From assembly GCF_900103875.1 (NCBI RefSeq), contig NZ_LT629705.1:5093001-5157000 (forward strand): 64,000 nt of DNA. The letters are read 5' to 3'. The notes beneath the pieces were generated by a model. It ran no database searches. It worked only from the letters and a program-made list of their open reading frames with translations, and was not told where the DNA came from. Shown here piece after piece: positions 1 to 9,623 of the stretch; position 1 is the stretch's first letter, and every line of letters begins with the position of its first letter. A program made the translations under genes and the position numbers. Origin of the DNA: Pseudomonas arsenicoxydans. GTDB taxonomy: Bacteria; Pseudomonadota; Gammaproteobacteria; Pseudomonadales; Pseudomonadaceae.

Positions 1-2
1 AG

Positions 3-254
3 TTTGGTCTGGCTGCCGGTATCTGGACACGCGATCTGGGCCGTGCCCATCGCCTGGCCCGAGACGTGCGTTCCGGGATCATCTGGGTCAACACCTACCG
101 CGCCGTATCGGCGATGGCGCCGATCGGTGGCTTCAAGAACAGCGGCTATGGACGCGAAAGCGGCATCGATTCGGTGCTGGCCTACACCGAGCTCAAGACG
201 GTGTGGATCAACCTGTCCCAGGCGCCAATGCCTGATCCATTTGTGATGCGCTAG
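3..254 (+). CDS. Aldehyde dehydrogenase, C-terminal fragment (cut by window edge)
   Basis: The frame is open from base 3 and ends at TAG 252-254. The 83 residues carry hallmarks of the NAD(P)-dependent aldehyde dehydrogenase C-terminus: a GIWTRDLGRAHRLAR stretch, GIIWVN, then PIGGFKNSGYGRESG, which contains the family's conserved C-terminal F-K-x-S-G-x-G-R-E. The catalytic Cys and Glu lie upstream, outside the window. It is followed after 12 nt by a flavin reductase gene, so it is probably the upstream member of the same catabolic operon. The substrate cannot be told from this fragment. Confidence 0.9.
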   Translation, partial: FGLAAGIWTRDLGRAHRLARDVRSGIIWVNTYRAVSAMAPIGGFKNSGYGRESGIDSVLAYTELKTVWINLSQAPMPDPFVMR

Positions 255-266
255 GAGATTTACGAA

Positions 267-752
267 ATGATCGAACCCGGCATCTACAAAGACGTCATGA
301 GCTCGTTCCCTTCCGGGGTCACGGTGGTCACCACCCTGGACCCGGACGGCGGCATCGTCGGCATCACCGCCAGCGCTTTCAGTGCGCTGTCGATTGACCC
401 GGCACTGGTGCTGTTCTGCCCCAACTATGCCTCGGACACGTACCCGATCCTGCGCGACAGCAAGCAGTTCGCGATTCACTTGCTGTCCGCCGACCAGACC
501 GCCGAAGCCTATGCGTTCGCCAGCAAAGGCAAGGACAAGGCCAAACACATCGAATGGCACTTGAGCGAACTGGGTAATCCGCTGCTGGGCAAGGCCACGG
601 CGATCATCGAGTGCGAACTGTGGCGCGAATACGATGGCGGAGATCACGCGATCATCGTCGGCGCGGTGAAGAATCTGATTCTGCCCGAGCAACCCGTCAC
701 GCCGATGATTTACCACAAAGGCAAGCTGGGCCCGCTGCCCGCGCTGGCCTGA
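267..752 (+). CDS. Flavin reductase-like protein (FMN-binding split barrel)
   Basis: This 161-residue protein matches the flavin-reductase family (HpaC/ActVB type), which makes reduced FMN or FAD for a partner monooxygenase. Visible signatures are SSFPSGVTVVTT near residues 11-22, GITASAFSALSIDPALVLFC near 34-53, and a late HxIxxGxV-like motif (HAIIVGAV). Length is normal for the family. The start is supported by AGGAG at 253-257, which overlaps the stop of the preceding aldehyde dehydrogenase gene and lies 9 nt from ATG 267. The partner oxygenase is not in the window and may lie upstream. Cofactor preference cannot be read from sequence. Confidence 0.9.
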   Translation: MIEPGIYKDVMSSFPSGVTVVTTLDPDGGIVGITASAFSALSIDPALVLFCPNYASDTYPILRDSKQFAIHLLSADQTAEAYAFASKGKDKAKHIEWHLSELGNPLLGKATAIIECELWREYDGGDHAIIVGAVKNLILPEQPVTPMIYHKGKLGPLPALA

Positions 753-765
753 ACGGCATACTCAA

Positions 766-797
766 ACCCCTGCGGGAACGAACCTGCTCCCACAGGG
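766..797. repeat. REP-like hairpin
   Basis: CCCCTG and CAGGGG arms enclose a CTGCTCCCACAG core related to the other REP elements in this window. It lies between the flavin reductase and the next gene. It may stabilise or attenuate the transcript, which is inferred. Confidence 0.55.
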
Positions 798-822
798 GAT
801 TTGCGGCGAAAGGATGATGAAG

Positions 823-1212
823 ATGAGCAACGAGAAGTATGAAAAAGGCCTGAAAATCCGCACTCAGGTGCTGGGCGAAGCCTATGTGAACCGTTCCATC
901 GAGAACGCCGACGACTTCACCCGGCCACTGCAGGAAATGGTCACCGAGTACTGCTGGGGCCACGTCTGGGGCCGTGAGGGTTTGTCGCTTAAAGAACGCA
1001 GCATGATAAACTTGGCCATGATTTCGGCCCTCAATCGGCCTCACGAACTCAAGCTGCATGTACGCGGCGCCTTGCGTAACGGGCTGAGTCGTGAACAAAT
1101 ACGCGAAATTCTGCTTCAGGTCGGTATTTATTGCGGTGTCCCCGCTGCCGTAGACAGTTTCCGGCTCGCCCGCGAAGCGTTCGCCGAAGCCGATGCCGAG
1201 GCCTCCAGTTAA
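823..1212 (+). CDS. Carboxymuconolactone decarboxylase (CMD/AhpD-like) family protein
   Basis: About 129 residues resembling 4-carboxymuconolactone decarboxylase (PcaC-type). It has a YCWGHVWGREGLSLKERSMINLAMI block and a long helical second half, HVRGALRNGLSREQIREILLQ. Family members decarboxylate a muconolactone-type ring or act as small peroxidase-like proteins. AhpD-type CXXC cysteines are absent, so a lactone decarboxylase or hydrolase-like role is more likely. ATG codons lie at 814, 817 and 823; AAAGGA at 809-814 best fits 823. With the aldehyde dehydrogenase and flavin reductase it suggests ring-cleavage catabolism. The actual substrate is unknown. Confidence 0.85.
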   Translation: MSNEKYEKGLKIRTQVLGEAYVNRSIENADDFTRPLQEMVTEYCWGHVWGREGLSLKERSMINLAMISALNRPHELKLHVRGALRNGLSREQIREILLQVGIYCGVPAAVDSFRLAREAFAEADAEASS

Positions 1213-1298
1213 CCCTTGGCTGTTGTGATGACCTGAGCATGATGATCCTGGATCGTAGTGCTCTTTTTGCATGGACAGCCACATTCAGAGCGGACCCC

Positions 1299-2617
<1,319 letters not shown>

Positions 2618-2913
2618 TGGACATGCGGCTGGTGGTCTTGAGATCGCTTCATGACGCCTGAACGCTTTTATGGATTTGGCTCCTGAAGCTCACCCTCTCG
2701 AAGTCCCCTGTACTGCAAAAACCAAACGAGGCGGCCTGCCGATCGACCTGGTTTCGGCAGAGATGCAGATCGTGCCTTTGATCTACCCGCGCCATCGCCA
2801 CAATAGATCGGCGTACCCGCTTCGCTCCTCACCACTCAACAGGCCGAGCGGTAGCTCGCCTGCAGCTCTTGAGCTGGCTTTTGATCCACCCGCCCCTTCG
2901 GAAGGCTGAGTGG

Positions 2914-3021
2914 AGGCATTCATCTGGGGGGCAGGCGCGCAGCGCCGTTCGACGAAGTCGAACACATCGAGAGGAGGTCGAAGCGAAGCCGACCGGAGGC
3001 GATGCCCCCAGATGAATGCCT
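2914..3021. repeat. Inverted-repeat element with 17-bp perfect arms
   Basis: AGGCATTCATCTGGGGG at 2914-2930 is the exact reverse complement of CCCCCAGATGAATGCCT at 3005-3021. The 74-bp interior has its own short repeats (GACGAAGTCGAA and GAGGTCGAAGCGAAGCCGACC). The element ends about 40 bp before a T8-GGCGTTT-A9 hairpin. Confidence 0.75.
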
Positions 3022-3062
3022 AAGCGAGGGGCCGGACGCTCGGGGCGAGCCTTTTTTTGCTT

Positions 3063-3090
3063 ACTTTTTTTTGGCGTTTAAAAAAAAAGT
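3063..3090. terminator. Possible A/T-stem hairpin, bidirectional terminator-like
   Basis: AC followed by eight T, then GGCGTTT, nine A and GT gives a low-stability hairpin with T runs on both strands. It may terminate poorly. It is part of the repeat-rich stretch described for 2618-3290. Confidence 0.35.
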
Positions 3091-3290
3091 GAGTCGCCGT
3101 AAGGGCGAAACCGCCAGCCGCCGTTACCGCAGCAACGGATATGTACACCTACAAACAAAATGATCAGCTGTAAAGCCCCTCCCCCCCAGTCTATAAATCC
3201 TCAAATCTGACGCAATAGTCCGACAATTCGTCAGGACAGTCGCGTCAAGCGCGTACTAAGATTTACACCTCATTCAATCAAGGACGATTC

Positions 3291-4025
3291 ATGAAGCGCA
3301 TTGCCGGTTGTCTGTTATTTTTCCTGACCTTTACCGCCCTCGCAGCCGACCTGAACCTGCTCACCGACAACCACCCGCCCCTGCATTTCCAACAAGACGG
3401 CAAACTGGTGGGGTTTTGCGTGGAGGTGGTGCAGGCACTGGCCGAAAGCACCGGCGATCAGGTGCATCTGCAACAAATGCCTTTACTGCGCGCCTTACGC
3501 GTTGCCGCCACCGAGCCTGCCACCGGCGTGTTTACCGTGCTACGCAGCGCCGAACGCGAAGGACAGTACCAATGGGTCGGCCCTCTGATGGACGTGGAAA
3601 TCGCCCTCTATGCCGCACGCGACATCCAACAACCGGTGCGCAGTCTGCAAGACGTCAACAACCTGAGCCGTATCGCCATCCCGCGTAAATGGCTGGCTTA
3701 CAGCTACTTGCAAAAGCAAGGCCTGGCCAACCTGTATGGCGTGGAAACGCCCGAGCAAATGATGCGTCTGGCGCGCCTCGGTCGCACCGACTTTGTCGTG
3801 GCCGATACCCTTTCCGTGGCGACGATGGCCCGTGAAGAAGGGTTGCCACCCACCCAGTTGCACTACCAGATGCCGCTGATGAAACAAGGCACCTACATCG
3901 CTTTTTCCCCACAGACCGATGCTCGTCAGGTCATCCGCTGGCAACAGGCGCTTGATGAGATGAGCCGCGATGGCCGCCTCGAACAACTCAAACAGCGTTG
4001 GCTAAGCGAACACACGCCCCGCTGA
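3291..4025 (+). CDS. Transporter substrate-binding domain-containing periplasmic protein (SBP family 3-like)
   Basis: 244 residues beginning with a signal peptide (MKRIAGCLLFFLTFTALAA, cleavage near residue 19). The mature part starts DLNLLTDNHPPLHFQQDGKLVGFCVEVVQAL, typical of family-3 solute-binding proteins. Such proteins bind polar amino acids or act as stand-alone periplasmic sensors. No ABC permease or ATPase is adjacent, and many short Pseudomonas members of this type are orphan. AAGGA about 7 nt before ATG 3291 supports the start. The ligand is unknown. Confidence 0.85.
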   Translation: MKRIAGCLLFFLTFTALAADLNLLTDNHPPLHFQQDGKLVGFCVEVVQALAESTGDQVHLQQMPLLRALRVAATEPATGVFTVLRSAEREGQYQWVGPLMDVEIALYAARDIQQPVRSLQDVNNLSRIAIPRKWLAYSYLQKQGLANLYGVETPEQMMRLARLGRTDFVVADTLSVATMAREEGLPPTQLHYQMPLMKQGTYIAFSPQTDARQVIRWQQALDEMSRDGRLEQLKQRWLSEHTPR

Positions 4026-4048
4026 TGATGGAATGAAAGCATCATCAG
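4022..4048 (+). terminator. Hairpin after the binding-protein gene
   Basis: CTGATGATG (4022-4030) pairs with CATCATCAG (4040-4048), overlapping the stop codon. Only a weak T-rich tail follows (TCTTGGTTT), so intrinsic termination is uncertain. It sits between convergent genes. Confidence 0.45.
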
Positions 4049-4105
4049 TCTTGGTTTCGCCGGTTGAAACAATCTGGAGTTCCGTCACCACAGCTCCTAC
4101 AGGGA

Positions 4106-5536
4106 TTATTTTTTAGTCAGGCGGGCGGCGAGATTTTTGGCCTGGCTTGCCACGTCGGTGACTGCCGTGCTTTCCCACCACATGCCGCGCAGCGGTGGGC
4201 CCATGGCGAACAGCCGGCTGGAAATATGCCCTTCGGCGTCCAGCACCGCGCCATCCACTGCGGCCGCAATACCCAACGCCAACGGCCCGGGTCGAATCAA
4301 ACCGCGCGCCAACAGTTGCTGTGGCAGCGGCCGGGCGACACGGCGCCAGTCGTATTCGATGCCGCTGGAATTGATCAACGCCGCACCACTGACGACAGCG
4401 GTTTCAGCTTCACCACGGCGGCGGATGCGAATGCTCACCTGCCCTTCGACTGTCGGCTCCAGCCCCTTGAACGAGGCGGCCTGAATCCGCAATCGCCCTT
4501 CCTTGTGCAGCCGTGCCACGAGTTCTGCACTCAACGGTGGCGAGCGGTGGTGATGACTTTCCCACCATGGCCGCACGTGCCGCACAAACTGCCGACGCTG
4601 CACATCCGTCGCCTGATTCCACAACCGGCCGATATGCGCCCGCACCGTATCGAGCGGCGCCTGCCAATCGATGCCTTGGGCGATGGCGTCCCGGCAATGC
4701 CGACGCAGTTCTCGCACCAGCTGCCGGGGGGTGCGAATGCTGGGGTCTTCAGCAAGAAAATCCGCCCAGGCCGGCGGTTGCCGGCGCACGTGCGGGAGCA
4801 AGCCATGCCGGGAAAACACTTCGATCGGCCCGCGATGCCCGGCCTGTTCCAGCGACACCACGGCATCGACCATGGTCAGGCCCGAGCCGATGATCAGTAC
4901 CGTCGATTGCGGGTTGAGCCGGCGCATGGCCGCCACGTCCCACGGATCGAGCGCCGCCGCGTTCAAGCCGCTGGACTCGGTCTGCGGCGTGCGCGCAGCC
5001 GGAAACATTCCCGTGGCCAACACCGCATAAGCCCCTTGCAGACGTTGCCCGTCACTCAAGTTCAGCAGCACCGAATCATCCCCGGTTTGCAGGTCGACGA
5101 CTTCGGCCCGCACATGCTCGACCGTTGAACCGTTCAACGCCCCTACCGCTTGCGCCTCGGCCAGACGCTGCTGCACGTACACACCGAACAGTCCGCGGGG
5201 CGGGAACAATTCACTGATCGGCACATGCTGTTCATCCGACTCAGGCCAGCCACCGGCCGCAATGTAATCGGTCAGCCACCGGGTCAGGTCATCGGCATTG
5301 TCCGGATCGACACTCATGCGCGCGGCGTTGCCGTTGAGCGTATGGCCCAGTTCGACCGCACTGTACGCCTCGCCCCGGCCGAGTTCGGCGCGTGGCTCGA
5401 TCACCAGCACCGAACGTCGCCCAGGCAAGCGCAGCAACTGCGCCGCCAGCATCGCGCCGCTGAGGCCGCCGCCGACGATCAGGATATCCGCGTGGCGGAT
5501 GGCGTCAGTCGCCTGTCCGCTGTGGGTTTGAGTCAT
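4106..5536 (-). CDS. FAD/NAD(P)-binding protein (NAD_binding_9 type)
   Basis: About 476 residues. A Rossmann dinucleotide-binding motif, ILIVGGGLSGAMLAAQLL, sits near the N-terminus, followed by VLVIEPRAELGRGEAYS. A second NAD(P)-binding glycine motif (VLIIGSGLTMVDAVVSLE) is in the middle, and an AVLATG motif lies between them. The architecture matches YdhS/FAD-NAD(P)-binding proteins of unknown substrate. I start it at ATG 5536; a TTG at 5554 overlaps the upstream stop and would add six residues. It is the last gene of the ABC-transporter operon, 14 nt after the LivF-like gene, which suggests it oxidises or reduces the imported compound. That is inference. Confidence 0.85.
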   Translation of the reverse strand: MTQTHSGQATDAIRHADILIVGGGLSGAMLAAQLLRLPGRRSVLVIEPRAELGRGEAYSAVELGHTLNGNAARMSVDPDNADDLTRWLTDYIAAGGWPESDEQHVPISELFPPRGLFGVYVQQRLAEAQAVGALNGSTVEHVRAEVVDLQTGDDSVLLNLSDGQRLQGAYAVLATGMFPAARTPQTESSGLNAAALDPWDVAAMRRLNPQSTVLIIGSGLTMVDAVVSLEQAGHRGPIEVFSRHGLLPHVRRQPPAWADFLAEDPSIRTPRQLVRELRRHCRDAIAQGIDWQAPLDTVRAHIGRLWNQATDVQRRQFVRHVRPWWESHHHRSPPLSAELVARLHKEGRLRIQAASFKGLEPTVEGQVSIRIRRRGEAETAVVSGAALINSSGIEYDWRRVARPLPQQLLARGLIRPGPLALGIAAAVDGAVLDAEGHISSRLFAMGPPLRGMWWESTAVTDVASQAKNLAARLTKK

Positions 5537-5550
5537 GGCGTTCTCACTGG

Positions 5551-6318
5551 TCAATGTTTTCCTAGATAGAAATCGTGCAGATCGCCCCGCGCCAGCAATG
5601 ACTCGCTGCTGCCGGACAGCACCACACGGCCGGTATCGAGGACGTAGGCCGTCGATGCGTACTTGAGTGCCACGTTAATATTTTGCTCGGCAATCAGGAA
5701 GCTCACCTGCTCGTCACGATTGAGTTGGGCAACGATCTCGAAAATCTCCTGGACGATAATAGGCGCCAAACCCATGGAAGGTTCGTCAAGCAGTACCAAA
5801 GTAGGACGCGTCATCAACGCCCGGCCGATGGCGACCATTTGCTGTTCGCCGCCAGACGTCAATCCGGCCTGGGTCTTGCGCTTGGTTTTCAGGCGCGGAA
5901 ACCAGGTGTAGATCCGCTCCAGATCATGGGCCATGTCCTGACGACTCAAACGCCGGACAAACCCGCCGCTGCGCAGGTTGTCCTCGACCGTCAGCTGCGC
6001 GAACACGTGCCGGCCTTCGAGCACATGGACCATGCCTTGGCGCACGCGCAGGCTGGGATCGACGCCTGCGGTATCACGTCCGAGAAACTCGATGACCCCG
6101 CGACTGACCTCCGCGCGCTCGGCCCGCACCAGCCCGGAAATCGCCTTGAGCGTGGTGCTTTTGCCCGCGCCGTTGGCACCGAGTAACGCGACGATGCCCC
6201 CCTTGGGCACCGTCAGCGACACCCCGGCCACGGCCAGGATCGCGCCGTCGTAAATGACTTCGATGTCTTTGACGTGCAACAGGTCAGGGGCAGCAATGTC
6301 GCTGGCGGCTTGGCTCAT
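5551..6318 (-). CDS. Branched-chain-amino-acid-type ABC transporter ATP-binding protein (LivF-like)
   Basis: 255 residues with Walker A GANGAGKST, an ABC signature variant TSGGEQQMVAIGRALM, Walker B PTLVLLDEPSMGLAP and a switch-type EQN. The MHVLEGRHVF-like segment (MVHVLEGRHVFAQLTVEDNL) is typical of LivF. It is the cytoplasmic motor partner of the second ATPase at 9623-10399. The start lies 3 nt after the stop of the binding-protein gene, so coupled translation is likely. The imported ligand need not be an amino acid, since HAAT-family transporters also carry amides, urea and aromatic acids. Confidence 0.93.
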   Translation of the reverse strand: MSQAASDIAAPDLLHVKDIEVIYDGAILAVAGVSLTVPKGGIVALLGANGAGKSTTLKAISGLVRAERAEVSRGVIEFLGRDTAGVDPSLRVRQGMVHVLEGRHVFAQLTVEDNLRSGGFVRRLSRQDMAHDLERIYTWFPRLKTKRKTQAGLTSGGEQQMVAIGRALMTRPTLVLLDEPSMGLAPIIVQEIFEIVAQLNRDEQVSFLIAEQNINVALKYASTAYVLDTGRVVLSGSSESLLARGDLHDFYLGKH

Positions 6319-6321
6319 GGC

Positions 6322-7662
6322 TTATTCATCTCCGGTGCAGGTGCGCGGTGTCAGGCCTTTTTCCTTGGCGAATGCCGCCGATTTTTCGTCGATCAACGGC
6401 CGCAACAGGGCACGGTCGGCGACGATCCAGTCGCTGATCAGCGTCCAGTTGGCGCCATCCCACTGCTGCACCCGAGCCGAACCACCGCCCTCATGATCCT
6501 TGCAGGACAGCTTGAGGTTCTGCATCAGGCCCAGATAGCCCATGTCCTTGAGCCGCGCGTCGTCGATGTTCAAGTGTTCCAGGCCCCAGCGTCCTTCCTC
6601 GCCGTTGAGCGGACGCTTGCCGAATTTGCCTTGGGCGGTGCGGATCGCTTCCACCATTACGGCTGCGTTCACCAGCCCGGAGTTGTAATAGACGCTGCCG
6701 AAATTCTTCAGGTCCTTGAGATCGCTTTTGCCCTTGTCGAGGATGTATTGCTTGAGGCGCTTGTGGATCTCGAAATCGGTGCCGGCCGGGTATGGCGTCA
6801 GCGCCAGATAGCCCTTGGCGGCAGCGCCTGCAGGCAATACATCTTCGCTGGAACTGGCCCAGATATCGCCGACGATGTGGTCCACCGGGAAGCCGAAGCG
6901 TGCCGCCGTCTTGACCGCCACCGGCGTCGACACGCCCCACGTGCGCAGGAAAACCCAGTCCGGGTTGAGCTGACGAATCTGCCGCCACTGCGACGATTGT
7001 TCGTTACCCGGATCGGCCACCGGAATCTGGATGTTTTCGAAGCCGTACTTCTCGGCCAGCAGTTTCAGCGGCCCCAGGGTTTCCCGGCCGTACGCCGAGT
7101 CGTGGTAGACCGTGGCGATCTTCTTGCCCTTGAGTTTGTCGAAGCCGCCTTCGCGTTGGGCGATGTAGTTGATCAGGCTCGACGCCTCGCTGTAGAACGT
7201 CAGCATCACCGGGAAGTTGTAGGGGAACACCGTGCCGTCGGTGGCCTCAGTGCGGCCGTAACCGAGGGTGATCAACGGGATCTTGTCGACCTCTGCCCGT
7301 TCGCTCAGCGCATAGGCGGCCGGGGCGCCGTTGGGTGAATAGATCGCCACTGGCGCGCCATCCAGGCCCTTCTTGAAGCGCTCGTAGCACTCGATGCCCT
7401 TCTCCGCCGTCCACTCGGTTTCGCATTCCTGCCAGACCAGTTTGACGCCGTTGATCCCGCCCTCCACGTCGTTGATGTAGTTCAGGTAATCGAGCATGCC
7501 GGCCCAGACCTGCACGCCGCTGGAGGCATACGCGCCAACGCGATAGGTGGCTAACGGGAAGAATTGCTGGTCCGGCGATGCCTGGACCATCGGCACCGTA
7601 GCGCCATAAACCGCCAGCGCCAGAGCGGCGCCAACCAACGAACGTTTCAAGGATGCACGCAT
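6322..7662 (-). CDS. ABC transporter substrate-binding protein (HAAT/branched-chain type)
   Basis: 446 residues with a signal peptide (MRASLKRSLVGAALALAVYGATVPMVQA). The mature domain is a periplasmic binding protein type 1 fold, with YLNYINDVEGGINGVKLVWQE near residues 60-80 and KIATVYHDSAYGRE in the middle. It is longer than E. coli LivJ (about 367 residues), as is usual for the HAAT branch found with aromatic- or sulfur-compound loci. It is encoded between the permease and LivF-like genes. The ligand is not deducible. The adjacent FAD protein, AMP-binding-like protein and sulfur genes suggest an organic acid or organosulfur compound. Confidence 0.92.
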   Translation of the reverse strand: MRASLKRSLVGAALALAVYGATVPMVQASPDQQFFPLATYRVGAYASSGVQVWAGMLDYLNYINDVEGGINGVKLVWQECETEWTAEKGIECYERFKKGLDGAPVAIYSPNGAPAAYALSERAEVDKIPLITLGYGRTEATDGTVFPYNFPVMLTFYSEASSLINYIAQREGGFDKLKGKKIATVYHDSAYGRETLGPLKLLAEKYGFENIQIPVADPGNEQSSQWRQIRQLNPDWVFLRTWGVSTPVAVKTAARFGFPVDHIVGDIWASSSEDVLPAGAAAKGYLALTPYPAGTDFEIHKRLKQYILDKGKSDLKDLKNFGSVYYNSGLVNAAVMVEAIRTAQGKFGKRPLNGEEGRWGLEHLNIDDARLKDMGYLGLMQNLKLSCKDHEGGGSARVQQWDGANWTLISDWIVADRALLRPLIDEKSAAFAKEKGLTPRTCTGDE

Positions 7663-7687
7663 GTTGTCTCTCTAATCGTTGAGGAAT

Positions 7688-8737
7688 TCAGAAGCGCAGC
7701 GGCCAGTGGCTCAGCCGTTCACGAAGGTTGCTCAGCAGGCGGATCAGCCCTTCCGGTTCCTTGATCAGGAACACGATGATCAGCACGCCGAAGATGATTT
7801 TTTGCAGGTTCTGCAACTGGCCGGCGTCCACCGAACCGCCGAACAATGCCTGCCCGGCGTGGCTGAGCAGGATCGGCAGCAGGCTGATGAATGCCGCGCC
7901 GACGAAGTTGCCGGCGATGCTGCCCATGCCGCCGATAATGATGATGAACAGGATCTGGAATGAGCGATTGATATCGAAGCTGCTGGCGCTGGCGGTGCCC
8001 AGATAAGCGAAGGCCCACAGCGCCCCGGCGATGCCCAGGTAGAAGGAGCTGACGGCGAACGCCAGGTGTTTGTAGCGCACCACGGGAATGCCGATCACCG
8101 CAGCGGCGGTGTCCATGTCGCGGATCGCCATCCAGTTGCGACCGATCTGGCTTTTCACCAGGTTCACCGCAACCCAGGTCAGCACCAGCACCGTGGTCAA
8201 GGTCAGCAGGTAACGGCCCAGCGGTGTGTTCAGGTCATGGCCGAACAACGTCAGTTTTGGCGCAGAAATGGTCCCGGAGGATCCGTAGTTGTAGAACCAG
8301 GGAAATTTGACGAACAGCCACTCCAGAAAGAACTGTGCAGCCAGGGTCGTGACCATCAGGTAAAAACCCTTGATCCGTGAGCTCGGCAAACCGAAAACGA
8401 AACCGACCACGGCGCTGATCAGCCCGCCGCCGAGCAGCGCCACCGGCAGGCCGAGTTCGGGCAAACGCAGCAGGAAGCCATAAGTGGCAAACGCCCCGAC
8501 CGCCATGAACCCGGCAGCACCGACCGACGTCTGGCCGGTGTAGCCGGTGAGCAGGTTCAAGCCGAGCCCGGCCAGGGACAGCACCAGGAACGGGATCAGA
8601 ATGGCGTTTAGCCAATAGTCATTGCCGGCCAGTGGCACGACGACGAAGGCGATCAACAACAAAGCGCCCAGGCCAATCGGCACACGACGTTCGATCAACA
8701 CCGACGGTGCGGTTTCACGGGTAAGGGAAATCGACAT
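7688..8737 (-). CDS. ABC transporter permease (LivM-like)
   Basis: 349 residues, highly hydrophobic, with about nine or ten membrane segments. The LivM family block LAGLGLNLLTGYTGQTSVGAAGF is at residues 55-80, and GGMGSIAGNFVGAAFI near residue 260 is the EAA-like coupling region. It forms the membrane channel with the LivH-like subunit. It starts 4 nt after the stop of that gene, consistent with one transcript. Confidence 0.93.
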   Translation of the reverse strand: MSISLTRETAPSVLIERRVPIGLGALLLIAFVVVPLAGNDYWLNAILIPFLVLSLAGLGLNLLTGYTGQTSVGAAGFMAVGAFATYGFLLRLPELGLPVALLGGGLISAVVGFVFGLPSSRIKGFYLMVTTLAAQFFLEWLFVKFPWFYNYGSSGTISAPKLTLFGHDLNTPLGRYLLTLTTVLVLTWVAVNLVKSQIGRNWMAIRDMDTAAAVIGIPVVRYKHLAFAVSSFYLGIAGALWAFAYLGTASASSFDINRSFQILFIIIIGGMGSIAGNFVGAAFISLLPILLSHAGQALFGGSVDAGQLQNLQKIIFGVLIIVFLIKEPEGLIRLLSNLRERLSHWPLRF

Positions 8738-8741
8738 GGGT

Positions 8742-9623
8742 TCAGACTCGCTCGATGGCGCGCTCGCCGAACAGGCCGGCGGGACGGATGTAGAGGAAGG
8801 CCAGGGCCAGGACGTATGCGAACCACGGCGTAATGCCGCCGCCGATCAACGGGCCGACGTAGACTTCGGCGAGGTTTTCCGCAGCGCCGACAATCAGCCC
8901 GCCAACAATCGCCCCGCCAATCGAGGTAAAACCGCCGATGATCAGCACCGGCAAGGCTTTGAGCACCACCAGCGACAGGGAAAACTGCACCCCTTGGCGT
9001 GCGCCCCAGAGCAATCCGGCGACCAGCCCGACAATGCCCGCCACCGCCCAGACGATCTGCCAGATGCGGTTCAGGTTGATGCCGATCGATAACGCGGCGG
9101 TGGTGTCATCGGCCACCGCGCGCAACGACACGCCGATGCGGGTCTTGTTGAACAGCAGCGCCAGCACCGTCACCAACACGATGGCGGCCGCCGCCGCGAT
9201 CAGGTCGAACTGGCTGACCATCAGGCCGCCGATAAACAGCGGCACATCATCGATGCCCAGGTCCAGCGCCCGCACCTGCGAGCCCATCAAGCCCTGCGCC
9301 AGGCCTTCGATGATGAACGACAGTCCAAGCGTGGCCATGAACAAGGTGATCTGCGAGCGATTGACCAAGGGCCGCAACACCAGCCGTTCGATCAGCAGCG
9401 CACCGATGACCATCACCACCACGGTCAGCAACAACGCCAGGGCAAACGGCACGCCTTGATCGTGCAGGCTGACGAAGGTCAGCGCAGCAAACAGCAGCAT
9501 CGCGCCCTGGGCGAAATTGAACACACCGCTGGCCTTGTAGATCAGCACGAAGCCGATGGCGACCAGCGAGTACATGGTCCCGGCGAGCAGGCCACCGAGC
9601 AGGGTTTCAAAGAAAAACGTCAT
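8742..9623 (-). CDS. ABC transporter permease (LivH-like)
   Basis: 293 residues, multi-spanning. The N-terminal GLLAGTMYSLVAIGFVLIYKASGVFNFAQGAM pattern is typical of LivH, and GGFTSIGGAIVGGLIVGAAENL is the cytoplasmic coupling loop. The start codon overlaps the stop of the upstream LivG-like gene (TGATG), showing translational coupling. Confidence 0.93.
   Translation of the reverse strand: MTFFFETLLGGLLAGTMYSLVAIGFVLIYKASGVFNFAQGAMLLFAALTFVSLHDQGVPFALALLLTVVVMVIGALLIERLVLRPLVNRSQITLFMATLGLSFIIEGLAQGLMGSQVRALDLGIDDVPLFIGGLMVSQFDLIAAAAAIVLVTVLALLFNKTRIGVSLRAVADDTTAALSIGINLNRIWQIVWAVAGIVGLVAGLLWGARQGVQFSLSLVVLKALPVLIIGGFTSIGGAIVGGLIVGAAENLAEVYVGPLIGGGITPWFAYVLALAFLYIRPAGLFGERAIERV

Larger units (their letters stand above)
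2618..3290. other. Intergenic region with no supported gene
   Basis: A 673-bp stretch between the Nudix gene and a binding-protein gene. The open frame at 2670-2909 has no convincing ribosome-binding site and no family resemblance, so I do not call it. The region holds a long inverted-repeat element (2914-3021) and an A/T-tract hairpin (3063-3090). The sequence up to about 3180 reads like a dispersed Pseudomonas intergenic repeat rather than a gene. The last about 100 bp should contain the promoter of the gene at 3291. Confidence 0.6.

Noticed and set aside
2670..2909. Possible 79-residue gene between the Nudix and binding-protein genes
   Set aside because: No ribosome-binding site, Pro/Ser-rich composition and location in a repeat-like intergenic stretch.
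4064..5128. 354-residue plus-strand open frame opposite the FAD/NAD(P)-binding gene
   Set aside because: Antisense shadow, low-complexity composition and no family match, while the minus-strand frame has two Rossmann motifs.
6274..7338. 354-residue plus-strand open frame opposite the transporter binding-protein gene
   Set aside because: Antisense shadow of a protein with signal peptide and a clear binding-protein family pattern.
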